A DNA stretch of 64,000 nucleotides from Bradyrhizobium sp. CB2312. Its GTDB lineage: Bacteria; Pseudomonadota; Alphaproteobacteria; Rhizobiales; Xanthobacteraceae. This document shows, piece after piece, positions 24,379-33,860 of this stretch (the first letter of the stretch is position 1; the number at the start of each line of letters is the position of its first letter). The notes below the pieces were generated by a model. That model was not told the origin of the DNA. It was given only the letters and a program-made list of their open reading frames with translations, and ran no database searches. The stretch spans positions 6,283,501 to 6,347,500 of the forward strand of contig NZ_CP121668.1 in assembly GCF_029714425.1 (NCBI RefSeq), written 5' to 3'. A program made the translations under genes and the position numbers.

Positions 24379-25248
24379 ATGCTGGTGCAGGCCGCTCGCC
24401 TCCCCGATTCCGGACCGACTATCGAAGCCCCGCAGGCTCACCCGAAGCCCGAGCCGCTGCTCGAGCTGCGCGCGATCAACAAGACCTTCGGTGCTGTCGC
24501 GGCCCTTTCGGGGCTTCAGGCGAGCATCGCCCCCGGCGAGTTCGTCACGGTCGTCGGCCCGAGCGGCTGCGGCAAGAGCACCCTCTTCAATATCGTCGCC
24601 GGCCTCGAAGAGCCCGATGTCGGCGGCATCCTGCGCTTCGAGGGCAAGAGCTGCCACGCCGCCGACCTGCTCGGCCGCGTCTCCTTCATGCCGCAGCGCG
24701 ATTTGCTGTTTCCCTGGCGCAACGTCGTGGACAACGCCATCCTCGCGCTCGAGGTCGAGGGCATGCCGCGCGATCAGGCGCGCGCCAAGGCGCTGAAGAT
24801 GCTGCCCGGGTTCGGCCTCGCCGGCTTCGAGAAACAATATCCCAATCAATTGTCCGGCGGCATGCGCCAGCGCGTCGCCTTGATGCGCACCTTCTTGTTC
24901 GAGCGCGACCTGATGCTGCTCGACGAGCCGTTCGGCGCACTCGACGCGCTGACGCGGGCGATGATGCAGCGCTGGCTGCTCGATGTCTGGCAGAAATACC
25001 GCCGCACCATTCTCTTCATCACCCATGACGTCGATGAAGCGATCTTCCTCGGCGACCGTGTGCTGGTCATGACCGCGCGTCCCGGCTCGGTGAAGCTCGA
25101 ACAAATCGTCGATCTGCCGCGACCGCGTAAGCCCGAGATCGTCACCTCTCCCGAATTCGTGCGGCTCAAGCGCACGCTGCTCGATGCGATCGAGGAGGAA
25201 AGCATGAAATCGTTCCAGTCCTCGATCGCTCAGGAGAAGTCGCAGTGA
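24379..25248 (+). CDS. NitT/TauT-family ABC transporter ATP-binding protein
   Basis: This is a 289-residue ATPase of the nitrate/taurine/thiamine-precursor importer type. Walker A is GPSGCGKSTLFN, the Q-loop is FMPQRDLLFPWRNV, the signature LSGGMRQRVALMRTFLF, Walker B LMLLDEPFGALDAL and the H-loop ITHDVDEA. The N-terminus has about 25 extra proline-rich residues, so a slightly later start is possible. It is the first gene after the sigma-54 promoter and overlaps the aldolase start in GTGA. Confidence 0.92.
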   Translation: MLVQAARLPDSGPTIEAPQAHPKPEPLLELRAINKTFGAVAALSGLQASIAPGEFVTVVGPSGCGKSTLFNIVAGLEEPDVGGILRFEGKSCHAADLLGRVSFMPQRDLLFPWRNVVDNAILALEVEGMPRDQARAKALKMLPGFGLAGFEKQYPNQLSGGMRQRVALMRTFLFERDLMLLDEPFGALDALTRAMMQRWLLDVWQKYRRTILFITHDVDEAIFLGDRVLVMTARPGSVKLEQIVDLPRPRKPEIVTSPEFVRLKRTLLDAIEEESMKSFQSSIAQEKSQ

Positions 25249-26030
25249 ACGCGATGTCAGCCAGAGAGCACGCGCCACATGGCATCGAACCCGCCGAGTG
25301 GGATGCCCGCATCAAGCTCGCGGCCTGTTATCGCATGGTCGCAAAGCTCGGCATGGACGATCTGATCTACAATCACATCTCCCTGCGCGTACCCGGTACC
25401 GAGGATCAGTTCCTGATCAATCCCTACGGGCTGCTGTTCGACGAGATCACGGCGTCGAGCCTCGTCAAGATCGACACCAAGGGCAACAAGCTCGACGACA
25501 GTGCGCAGGCCGTCAACGTCGCGGCCTTCGTGATCCATGCTGCGATCCACACGTCGAACCATGACGCGGCCTGCGTGCTGCACACCCATTCCGACGCGAG
25601 CGTTGCGGTCTCCGGCCAGGAGAAAGGCCTGCTGCCGCTGAGCCAGTTCGCGATGCGCTTCTACGAGCGCCAGGCCTTCCACGACTACGAAGGCGTCGCC
25701 ATCGACCTCGACGAGCAGACGCGCCTCGTGCGCGACCTCGGCCCGCACAAGGTGATGCTGATGCGCAATCACGGCATCCTCACCGTCGGCCGGACGCCGG
25801 GCGAGGCCTTCATGCTGCTCTATTATTTCGAGCGCGCCGCGCGGATCCAGCTTCAGATGCAGGCGGCGGCCGCAGCCGGCGCCACGCTGGTGATGCCGCC
25901 GCACGAGATCTGCGAAAAGGCCGCTCGCCAGTTCTGGCAATTGCAGGGCGACATCCTCGTGCCCGGCGAACGCGAATGGCCGGCGCTGATGCGCCAGCTC
26001 GACCGCACCGATCCGTCTTACCGCAATTGA
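25245..26030 (+). CDS. Class II aldolase/adducin family protein
   Basis: This 261-residue protein has the zinc-dependent fuculose-phosphate aldolase fold. The metal-binding histidines are in VLHTHSDASVAVS and MRNHGILTVG. Relatives are aldolases, epimerases or decarboxylases. It sits inside a transporter operon, between the ATPase and the binding-protein genes, with a GTG start overlapping the ATPase stop. Its role is probably carbon-carbon cleavage of a pathway intermediate; the substrate is not predictable. Confidence 0.9.
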   Translation: MNAMSAREHAPHGIEPAEWDARIKLAACYRMVAKLGMDDLIYNHISLRVPGTEDQFLINPYGLLFDEITASSLVKIDTKGNKLDDSAQAVNVAAFVIHAAIHTSNHDAACVLHTHSDASVAVSGQEKGLLPLSQFAMRFYERQAFHDYEGVAIDLDEQTRLVRDLGPHKVMLMRNHGILTVGRTPGEAFMLLYYFERAARIQLQMQAAAAAGATLVMPPHEICEKAARQFWQLQGDILVPGEREWPALMRQLDRTDPSYRN

Positions 26031-26053
26031 TTTTCACCGCCTGGAGTATGACC

Positions 26054-27070
26054 ATGTTGAGCCGACGCCACGCCTTCGCCGTCCTCTCCGCCATCGCACT
26101 GGCGACCGGCTCCCTTGTCACGGCTGCGCCAGCAGCCGACTTGCAGAAGGCGAGCCTGCGCCTGAAATGGTTGCCGCAGGCGCAGTTTGCAGGTTTTTAC
26201 GTCGCGGCCGCCAAAGGCTACTACAAGGCCGAAGGCATCGACCTCACCATCAATCCCGGCGGCCCCAATCTGCTCACCGAGAACCTGGTCGCGACTGGCG
26301 CCGACACATTTGGCTTGTCCGGCGGCACCGACAGCGTGTTCGCGGCGCGCGACAAGGGCCTGCCGATCGTCTGCATCGGCGTGTCGCACCAGATCACTCC
26401 CTTCATCTTCGTCACCCGCAAGGACGGGCCGGTGAAGACGATCCAGGACTTCAAAGGCAAGACCGTCACCACCTGGTTCACCGGCGCCAACCACGTGCTC
26501 AACGGCATGCTGGCCAAGGAAGGCGTCAAGCCGGACGAGCTGAAGATCCAGCCGCAACAGGTTTCGGTGACGCCCTTCGTCGACGGCAGCGTCGATGTGG
26601 TCACCGCAACCTATTACAACGAGTTTTACACAATCCAGTCGCGCATGCCGAAGGACAGCCTGAAGACCTTCGTCGCCGAGGATTACGGCATCACCTTCCC
26701 GCGCGACACGCTGATCGTCGCCGAGGCGACCGCCAAGGAGAAGCCGGAGCTCGTCAAGGCATTCCTGCGCGCTTCGCTGAAGGGCTGGAAGGACGCGTTC
26801 TCGGATCCCAAGGGCGCCGTCGACACCGTGATGGCCGCAGCCCCGACGCTCGACCGCGCGCAGCAGGAGTTCATGCTCACCGAGGTGAAGCGCTTGATGA
26901 CATCTGGCGCGGCCGCCAAGAACGGCATGTTCTGGATCGACGCGGACGCGGTCAAGACCGCCCACGACTTCTTCCTGAAGTACGGCGTGATCTCCAAGCC
27001 GGTCGATCTCGCCGCGGCCTATGACGCCAGCTTCATCCAGAGCGTCCCGCAGGCGGACCGGCTGCCGTGA
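26054..27070 (+). CDS. ABC transporter substrate-binding protein (NMT1/THI5-like)
   Basis: This 338-residue periplasmic protein has a signal peptide (SRRHAFAVLSAIALATGSL, VTAAPAA) and the NMT1/THI5 fold (LRLKWLPQAQFAGFYVAAAK, GYYKAEGIDLTINPGGPN, TFGLSGGTDSV). Proteins of this family bind pyrimidine thiamin precursors, riboflavin or other aromatic and heterocyclic compounds. Of the two ATGs at 26048 and 26054, GGAG is better spaced for 26054. It overlaps the first permease start as GTGA. The fold supports a planar heterocyclic ligand. Confidence 0.9.
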   Translation: MLSRRHAFAVLSAIALATGSLVTAAPAADLQKASLRLKWLPQAQFAGFYVAAAKGYYKAEGIDLTINPGGPNLLTENLVATGADTFGLSGGTDSVFAARDKGLPIVCIGVSHQITPFIFVTRKDGPVKTIQDFKGKTVTTWFTGANHVLNGMLAKEGVKPDELKIQPQQVSVTPFVDGSVDVVTATYYNEFYTIQSRMPKDSLKTFVAEDYGITFPRDTLIVAEATAKEKPELVKAFLRASLKGWKDAFSDPKGAVDTVMAAAPTLDRAQQEFMLTEVKRLMTSGAAAKNGMFWIDADAVKTAHDFFLKYGVISKPVDLAAAYDASFIQSVPQADRLP

Positions 27071-27882
27071 GCAGCCCTGCGGCGACATCGCTTGATGACG
27101 GGCGAGCGGCTGCACGGTCGATCACCATGCCGGATCCGCTGCGCAAGGTGATCCGGCTGCTGCTCGGCCTTGCCATTGCGGCGGTGATCTGGGAAGGCGC
27201 GGTGCTGCTGTTCGGCATCCGCCCCTATTATCTGCCGCGCCTCAGCACGATCCTGATGGCCATGGCGGCGACGCCGCGCGCCTATGTTGACGGCTTCCTG
27301 CGGACGCTTGCCGAGACGCTGATCGGCTTCGCCTCCGGCGGCGCTTTCGGCGTGCTCATGGGCATCCTGTTCTTCCGTATCCGGGCGCTGCGCGAGATGA
27401 TCTTCCCGATCTTCGTGGTGTCGCAGACCATTCCGGTCATCGCCTTCGGCGCGCTGGTGGTGCTCTGGTTCGGCAACACCTTACTCGCCAAGGCAATCAT
27501 CGCATTCTACCTGACTTTCTTTCCGGTAACCGTGAACACGTTGCTGGGCCTCGAGACGGTCGACCCCAAGCAGGTGGCGCTGATGCGCAGCTTCGGCGCC
27601 TCCAACCGCCAGCTCCTGCTGCGCCTGCAGTTGCCGACCGCGCTGCCGCAGATCTTCGTGGCGTTGCGGCTCGCAGCGTCATTGAGCCTCGTCGGCGCCA
27701 TCGTCGGCGAATGGTTCGGCGACACCACCGGCCTCGGCGTTCTGCTGCTCCAGGCCATGTTCACCGAGAACGTCGTGGCGATCTGGGGCGCCCTGCTCGC
27801 TGCGGCCCTGCTCGGCACCGGCTTCTATGCGGTGGTCGCCGCGGTCGAGCGGCGGCTGGTGTTCTGGAGCGCCGAGCAATGA
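27067..27882 (+). CDS. ABC transporter permease 1 (SsuC/TauC type)
   Basis: This is a 271-residue inner-membrane permease with about six hydrophobic segments (VIRLLLGLAIAAVIWEGAVL, FPIFVVSQTIPVIAFGALVV). The coupling segment is VALMRSFGASNRQLLLRLQL. It has a GTG start within the binding-protein stop (GTGA) and an ATGA junction to the next permease. The two different permeases probably form a heterodimer. Confidence 0.9.
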   Translation: MSSPAATSLDDGRAAARSITMPDPLRKVIRLLLGLAIAAVIWEGAVLLFGIRPYYLPRLSTILMAMAATPRAYVDGFLRTLAETLIGFASGGAFGVLMGILFFRIRALREMIFPIFVVSQTIPVIAFGALVVLWFGNTLLAKAIIAFYLTFFPVTVNTLLGLETVDPKQVALMRSFGASNRQLLLRLQLPTALPQIFVALRLAASLSLVGAIVGEWFGDTTGLGVLLLQAMFTENVVAIWGALLAAALLGTGFYAVVAAVERRLVFWSAEQ

Positions 27883-28637
27883 GCCGCGCGATCGCCTCCC
27901 CCTCGCTCGCCGTTCAGCGCGGCTTTTTGGGCGCCGTCCTCCTGATCGCGTGCTGGGAAGGCACTGCGCGCGGACTGCATCTGCCGGCCTATGTGCTCCC
28001 CGCGGTCAGTGATATCGTCGCGGGCCTCTGGTCGAAGCGCGCAACGCTGACCGATGCCGCCGGCTACACTCTCTTCGAGGCGCTGGTCGGCTACGGGCTC
28101 GGCTGCCTGATCGGCATCGGCCTCGCCATCGCCATCGCATTGGTCCCGGCACTGCGCAGTGCGATCCTACCGCTTGCAACTGCGATCAATTCGGTGCCCG
28201 TGGTCGGCTATTCACCGCTGATCCTGCTGTGGTTCGGCATCGGCGTCAGCTCGAAGATCGTGATGGTGGCGATGGCGGTGAGCTTCACCATCCTGCTGTC
28301 GATGCTGGCCGGGCTCGACCGGGTCGATCGCCGCGCCGTCGACCTCATGAAGAGTTTTGGTGCCAGCCGCCTCAGCGTGCTCTGGCGATTGCGACTGCCA
28401 ACCGCCCTGCCGCTGCTGCTCGCCGGCATGCGCGTCTCCACCGTACGCAGCGTCATCGTGGCGATCGTCACCGAGATGCTCGGCGCGCATGGCGGGCTCG
28501 GCTGGGTGATCTACCAGGCCGTGCTCCAGATCGATTTCGTCCAGGTCTGGTCGGCGATCTTCGTGGCGTCTGCGGCGAGCCTCGCCTTCTTCGGCCTGGT
28601 CGGCTTCCTTGAGCGAAAATTCTTGTTCTGGACATGA
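27879..28637 (+). CDS. ABC transporter permease 2 (SsuC/TauC type)
   Basis: This is a permease of about 252 residues with six predicted membrane segments and the coupling motif VDLMKSFGASRLSVLWRLRL. SVPVVGYSPLILLWFGIGVS is typical of the NitT/TauT permeases. ATG 27879 overlaps the stop of permease 1; the frame further upstream lies inside the previous gene. It precedes the monooxygenase gene by four bases. Confidence 0.9.
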   Translation: MSRAIASPSLAVQRGFLGAVLLIACWEGTARGLHLPAYVLPAVSDIVAGLWSKRATLTDAAGYTLFEALVGYGLGCLIGIGLAIAIALVPALRSAILPLATAINSVPVVGYSPLILLWFGIGVSSKIVMVAMAVSFTILLSMLAGLDRVDRRAVDLMKSFGASRLSVLWRLRLPTALPLLLAGMRVSTVRSVIVAIVTEMLGAHGGLGWVIYQAVLQIDFVQVWSAIFVASAASLAFFGLVGFLERKFLFWT

Positions 28638-28641
28638 CGCC

Positions 28642-29946
28642 ATGAAACGACAGATGCATCTCGGCCTGTTCATCCTCGGCACCGGCAGTCATGTCGCGGG
28701 CTGGCGTTATCCCGGCGCAGTCGACAGTTTTCAAGACTTTACGGCGATCCAGGAGATCGGCCGCACTGCCGAGCGCGGCAAGTTCGACCTGATCTTCATG
28801 GGCGATAATCTCTATGCCGATGCGGCGGCCCATCCATCCTACACGCTGCGGCTGGAGCCGCTGACGATGCTGGCGGCGCTTTCGACATCCACCAGCCATA
28901 TCGGCCTCGGCGCCACCGTCTCCACCACCTACAGCGATCCGTTCTCGGTCGCTCGCATCTTCGCGTCGCTCGATCACATCTCTAAGGGCCGCGCCGCGTG
29001 GAATGCCGTGACGACGGCCAATCCGGCCACGGCCGCGAATTTCGGCACCACCCATCCCGATCACGCCCGCCGCTACGAGATGGCCGGCGAATTCCTCGAT
29101 GTGGTCAAGGGCCTGTGGGACGGCTGGGCCGATGACGCCATCGTCGCCGACCGCAGCAGCGGCCTCTACATCGATCCGGCAAAACTTCGCCCGATCGACC
29201 ATGACGGCGCGTTCTTCAAGGTGAAAGGCCCGCTCAACATCGGCCGCAGCCCGCAAGGCCGTCCCGTCGTGCTGCAGGCCGGCGGGTCCGAGGCCGGTCA
29301 GGCGCTTGCCGCGCGCACCGCCGACATCGTGTTCTCGGTGGTACAGGATATCGAGGAAGCCAAGGCCGGCTACGCCTCGCTGAAGACCCGCCTGCCGGCG
29401 TTCGGCCGCGAGGCGGAGGATGTCACGGTGCTGCCAGGTGTGATGCCCGTCGTCGGCCGCACCGACAAGGAGGCCTTCGAGAAGCTCAACGTGCTCCAGA
29501 GCTTCGTCAGCGGCAGCAACGCGCTCGCGATTCTCTCCGACCGGTTCGGGCGTGACATGTCAGCCTACGATCTCGACGGGCCGATCCCCGACATCGCGCC
29601 CTCCGACAGCTATCACAGCTTTGCCAGTGTCATGCTAGCCAAGGGCCGCCGCGAGAACATGACGCTGCGCGATCTCTACAATCTCACCGCCGCCGCCCGC
29701 GGCCATTGGGTGCTGTGCGGCTCGGCCGAGCGCATCGCCGACACGCTCCAGCAATGGTTCGAGGAGCACGCCGCCGACGGCTTCAACGTGATGCCGCCTT
29801 ACTTCCACGAGGGCTTCGAGGACTTCGTTGAGCTCGTCGTGCCGATCCTGCAGGAGCGCGGGCTGTTCCGGAGCGACTATGAGGGCACGACATTGCGCGA
29901 ACATCTCGGCCTCGCACGGCCCGCCAATCCGTTCTTCGCAGGTTAG
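28642..29946 (+). CDS. NtaA/SnaA/DszA family FMNH2-dependent monooxygenase
   Basis: This is a 434-residue luciferase-fold monooxygenase of the nitrilotriacetate/pristinamycin/dibenzothiophene-sulfone family. Diagnostic segments are MHLGLFILGTGSHVAGWRYP, IGRTAERGKFDLIFMGDN, GRAAWNAVTTANPATAANFG and VLQAGGSEAGQALAARTADI. It needs FMNH2 from a partner, probably the flavin reductase at 18530-19297 on the opposite arm, since no reductase is adjacent. Enzymes of this family oxygenate next to N or S and can open heterocyclic rings. Confidence 0.92.
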   Translation: MKRQMHLGLFILGTGSHVAGWRYPGAVDSFQDFTAIQEIGRTAERGKFDLIFMGDNLYADAAAHPSYTLRLEPLTMLAALSTSTSHIGLGATVSTTYSDPFSVARIFASLDHISKGRAAWNAVTTANPATAANFGTTHPDHARRYEMAGEFLDVVKGLWDGWADDAIVADRSSGLYIDPAKLRPIDHDGAFFKVKGPLNIGRSPQGRPVVLQAGGSEAGQALAARTADIVFSVVQDIEEAKAGYASLKTRLPAFGREAEDVTVLPGVMPVVGRTDKEAFEKLNVLQSFVSGSNALAILSDRFGRDMSAYDLDGPIPDIAPSDSYHSFASVMLAKGRRENMTLRDLYNLTAAARGHWVLCGSAERIADTLQQWFEEHAADGFNVMPPYFHEGFEDFVELVVPILQERGLFRSDYEGTTLREHLGLARPANPFFAG

Positions 29947-30015
29947 AGCACGCGGGCGATCCGCAGTGCCACGGAAAATCGCAACAGTGGTGCGGACAAG
30001 CGCATCGGAGTGATT

Positions 30016-30876
30016 ATGATTGAGAATGCTCATTCGACAGGTCGACCGCTCGATCCCCGTTCCGCATGGTCCGGGCTATCCCAGGCAGAACGCGACGCCG
30101 CCTACGACAACAACGCGGCCGTCAAGAACAGCACGGCCCTGATCGCCGAACGGAACGAAGCCTCCAGCCGGCTGCGAGGCACGCTGAAATCCCATCTCGA
30201 TCTGGCTTACGGTCAGCGGGCGAACAACAAGATCGATCTCTACCCGGCCGCCAGGCCTGAGGCGCCCTGCCTGGTGTTCCTGCATGGCGGCTATTGGCAG
30301 CGCAATTCGCGCGAGTTGTTCGCCCTGCTCGTCGAAGGCATCGCTGCCCATGGCTGGTCGGTTGCCATTCCCGGCTATTCGCTGGCGCCTGAGGTTTCCC
30401 TCACCGACATCGTCGCCGAAGTCCCGCGCGCGCTCGACTGGCTTGCCGCAAACGGCGCGTCCTATGGCGTTGCCGGACCGGTCGTCTTGTCGGGTTGGTC
30501 CGCCGGAGCCCATCTCGCAGCGATGGCGCTGAACCATCCGAGTGTCCATGCGGGACTGGCGATCTCAGGCGTGTACGAGCTCGCACCAATCCGCGATACC
30601 GGCCTCGACAACGCGCTGAAGCTGACGGACGAGGAAATCGCCGCGCTGTCGCCGTTACGCCTGCCCGTCACACCGAAGCGGCTCGACATCGCCTATGGCA
30701 GCAACGAGCTGCCGGCGCTCGTGTGCGATTCCATCGATCTCCACGACAAGCGCGCGGCGGCGAAGGCCCCCGGCAAGCTCATTCCGGTCGACGGCGCCGA
30801 CCATTTCACCATTCTCGAGGCCCTACGGCGGCCAGACGGGGTCCTCGTCGACGCCGTCCGCCGGTTGCTGGACTAA
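30016..30876 (+). CDS. Alpha/beta hydrolase (kynurenine-formamidase-like)
   Basis: This is a 286-residue hydrolase. The oxyanion motif HGGYWQ (90-95) and nucleophile Ser162 in LSGWSAGAHLAAM are those of the kynurenine formamidase/HSL-like group, and the late histidine is in VDGADHFTILE. The start is ATG 30016 with GGAG ahead; a GTG two codons earlier is possible. It is 69 bases after the monooxygenase and in the same direction, so it may hydrolyse an N-formyl or ester product of that enzyme. Confidence 0.88.
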   Translation: MIENAHSTGRPLDPRSAWSGLSQAERDAAYDNNAAVKNSTALIAERNEASSRLRGTLKSHLDLAYGQRANNKIDLYPAARPEAPCLVFLHGGYWQRNSRELFALLVEGIAAHGWSVAIPGYSLAPEVSLTDIVAEVPRALDWLAANGASYGVAGPVVLSGWSAGAHLAAMALNHPSVHAGLAISGVYELAPIRDTGLDNALKLTDEEIAALSPLRLPVTPKRLDIAYGSNELPALVCDSIDLHDKRAAAKAPGKLIPVDGADHFTILEALRRPDGVLVDAVRRLLD

Positions 30877-30881
30877 AACGC

Positions 30882-30920
30882 GAAAACAACCCCATGCACA
30901 GTAGAGATGCCGTTGTTTTC
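30882..30920. repeat. Inverted repeat between convergent genes
   Basis: GAAAACAAC and GTTGTTTTC form perfect 9-base arms around a 21-base loop, in the short gap between the convergent hydrolase and Rieske genes. It could act as a weak bidirectional terminator. Confidence 0.35.
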
Positions 30921-30955
30921 AAAGACGAATTTTGCAGGCACGTCGACACCATCGA

Positions 30956-31334
30956 TCATTTTGACTCGTCGGGCAAAACAGGGGCCTGACGCCGCGCTTG
31001 CTGCTGTCGCGCTTCCACGCAGATCTGGTCGCCCGTGATCCTTATCGGGTAAAGCCGCAACGGCGGGCTCGGCCATCCCGGATTGATCGCCCCGTCGCGC
31101 AAATCGAACGATGCCGCGTGACGCGGACAGAACAGCCGACCGGCCCTCACCTGTCCGAAAGCCAGATCCGCCTGTTCATGCGGACACGCGCGGTCGCATG
31201 CGACGGCATCGCCGTCGTTCCAGATGACCAGCAAGTCGAGGCCTGCAACATGTACGGGAACGATCGTCTCCGCTCTCAGGCGGTCGAGATTGCAGACCGG
31301 CGTCCAGCCGAAGCCAGCTGAACCGGCGGCATCA

Positions 31335-31342
<8 letters not shown>
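30956..31342 (-). CDS. Rieske [2Fe-2S] ferredoxin-like protein
   Basis: This is a protein of about 128 residues with the Rieske cluster motif Cys53-Pro-His55 (CPHEQADL) and Cys72-x2-His75 (FCPRHAASFD), as in soluble Rieske ferredoxins of oxygenases. GTG 31342 has GGAAGG nine bases ahead; an ATG at 31363 is the longer option. It overlaps the end of the LivF-like ATPase by a few bases, so it is the last gene of the hydroxylase/importer operon. No Rieske oxygenase is present in the window, so its electron acceptor is unknown. Confidence 0.85.
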
Positions 31343-32031
<689 letters not shown>

Positions 32032-32051
<20 letters not shown>

Positions 32052-32814
32052 GTCCGAGATAGGCCTCAATCACGGCCGGATCGTTGCGGATCACATCCGG
32101 GGTCCCCTCGGCAATGATGCGGCCATAGTTCAGCACCACGATGCGGTCCGAAACGGTCATCACCATCGGCATGTCGTGCTCGACCAGCAGGATGGTGATG
32201 CCACGGTCGCGGACGCTGCGGATCAGCTCGACGAAGCGGTGGGTTTCCGAGGCGTTCATGCCCGAGACGGGCTCGTCGAGCAGCAGCATCGAGGGCTCCG
32301 CCGCCAGCGCCAGCGCGACACCGAGAAGGCGCTGCTCACCGTAGGACAGCGAGCCGGCCGCATCATGGGCGCGGCGTTCGAGGCCGACCCATTCGATCAA
32401 CTCGCTGGCGCGCTGCCGCAGCCTGCGTTCCGAGGCGCGCGCGCCCGGCAGCCCGAGGATGGCATCGAGCAGCCGCACCCGGCCCTGACGATGCAAGCCA
32501 ATCAGGAGGTTGTCGTAGACCGTATCGTTGGGAAACACGCTGGTGCGCTGAAAGGTGCGTATCAGGCCGAGATCGGCGATCTGGTGCGGCTTCAGTCCGG
32601 TCAGCGTCGTACCCTGATAGGTGACCTGGCCTGCGCTCGGCGTCAGGAAACCAGTCATAACGTTGAAGGCGGTGGTCTTGCCGGCGCCATTCGGCCCGAT
32701 CAGGCTGACGATCTCGCCCTCACCGACCGTAAAACTCATGTCGGAGATCGCGACCAGCCCGCCGAAGCGGACGGCGACCTGCTCGATGGTCATGGCAATG
32801 CTGCGGGCGGTCAT
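32032..32814 (-). CDS. Branched-chain amino acid-type ABC transporter ATP-binding protein (LivG-like)
   Basis: This is a LivG-type ATPase of about 260 residues. Walker A GPNGAGKTTAFNVMTGF, the conserved LGLIRTFQRTSVFPNDTV, signature LSYGEQRLLGVALAL, Walker B MLLLDEPVSGMN and LLVEHDMPMVM are present. ATG 32814 overlaps the LivM stop as TGATG; the open frame upstream is a different-frame reading of LivM. It forms the motor with the LivF-like protein. Confidence 0.92.
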
Positions 32815-33860
32815 CACGCCGGCTCCTTGGCACCGGTTTCGGTGAGCGCAACTGATGCCAACGGCGGCGCGCCGCTGCGCCGTCGGATGAAGCGCTGTGC
32901 GAGCGATGGCACGATGCCGCGGGGCAACACGAACAGGATTGCGATCAGCACGCCGCCATAGGCGATCCACTGCGCCTCCGGCGCCATGACCGGCCGCAGC
33001 GCGACCGGCAGCAGCCCGAAGATCAGGCCGCCGACCACGGGCCCGGCCAGCGAGCCCTTGCCGCCGCTGATCACCATGATGACCATGGTGACGGTGTTGA
33101 TGAAGGCGAACACTTCGGGGTCGATGATCCGGATGTAGTGCGCATAGAGGCTGCCGGCCGCGCCCGCGATCGCGGCCGAGATCACGGCTGCAAGCGTCAG
33201 CGTCCTGGTGACGTCGATGCCGACAGAGACGGCAAGCGTCTCGTTCTCCATCAGCCCCCGCATCGCACGGCCGAAATGGGAATGAACGAGGCGGGCGATC
33301 AAGAGATAGGCGACCAGCGCCACGACCAGCACCAGATAGTAGTTCTGCATCTTGGTGCGCAGCGTCAGCTCACCAATCCAGGGCAAGGGCAGCGCGATGG
33401 ATGGAATGTTGGTCAGTGCGAGCGGCCCCTGCGTCAGCTCGACCCAGTTCAGCGCGACCAGCCGGACGACCTCGGCAAAGGAGATGGTCACGATGACGAA
33501 ATAGGCGCCGCGGACGCGGAAGGAGAGCAACCCGACGAAATAACCGCACAATCCGGCGACCAGGATTGCCAGCAAGAAGCCCGCAATCGGTGGCCAAGGC
33601 GCGTGAACCAGGCGGACGTCTCCGGGCAAACTGACGTCAAAGCCGAGCGACGTCAGCGCGCTGACATAGGCACCGATGCCGAAGAAAGCGATGTGGCCGA
33701 GGCTGAGCTGGCCTGTGAAGCCCAGCAGCAGATTGAGGCTCATCGCGCCGATGACGAAGATGCCGGTCGTGATCAGCGCGTTCAGGAGATAGGGATCGCG
33801 CAGCCAGAGCGGCACTGAGGCCAGGGCCGCGACGGCGAGAATGGTGACGGCGGCTCTCAT
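32814..33860 (-). CDS. Branched-chain amino acid-type ABC transporter permease (LivM-like)
   Basis: This is a 348-residue permease with about eight to ten hydrophobic segments. The family hallmarks are SLNLLLGFTGQLSLGHIAFF, GIGAYVSALTSLG and MVISGGKGSLAGPVVGGLIF. A longer cytoplasmic tail follows the last segment. ATG 33860 overlaps the LivH-like stop as ATGA. Confidence 0.92.
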   Translation of the reverse strand: MRAAVTILAVAALASVPLWLRDPYLLNALITTGIFVIGAMSLNLLLGFTGQLSLGHIAFFGIGAYVSALTSLGFDVSLPGDVRLVHAPWPPIAGFLLAILVAGLCGYFVGLLSFRVRGAYFVIVTISFAEVVRLVALNWVELTQGPLALTNIPSIALPLPWIGELTLRTKMQNYYLVLVVALVAYLLIARLVHSHFGRAMRGLMENETLAVSVGIDVTRTLTLAAVISAAIAGAAGSLYAHYIRIIDPEVFAFINTVTMVIMVISGGKGSLAGPVVGGLIFGLLPVALRPVMAPEAQWIAYGGVLIAILFVLPRGIVPSLAQRFIRRRSGAPPLASVALTETGAKEPA

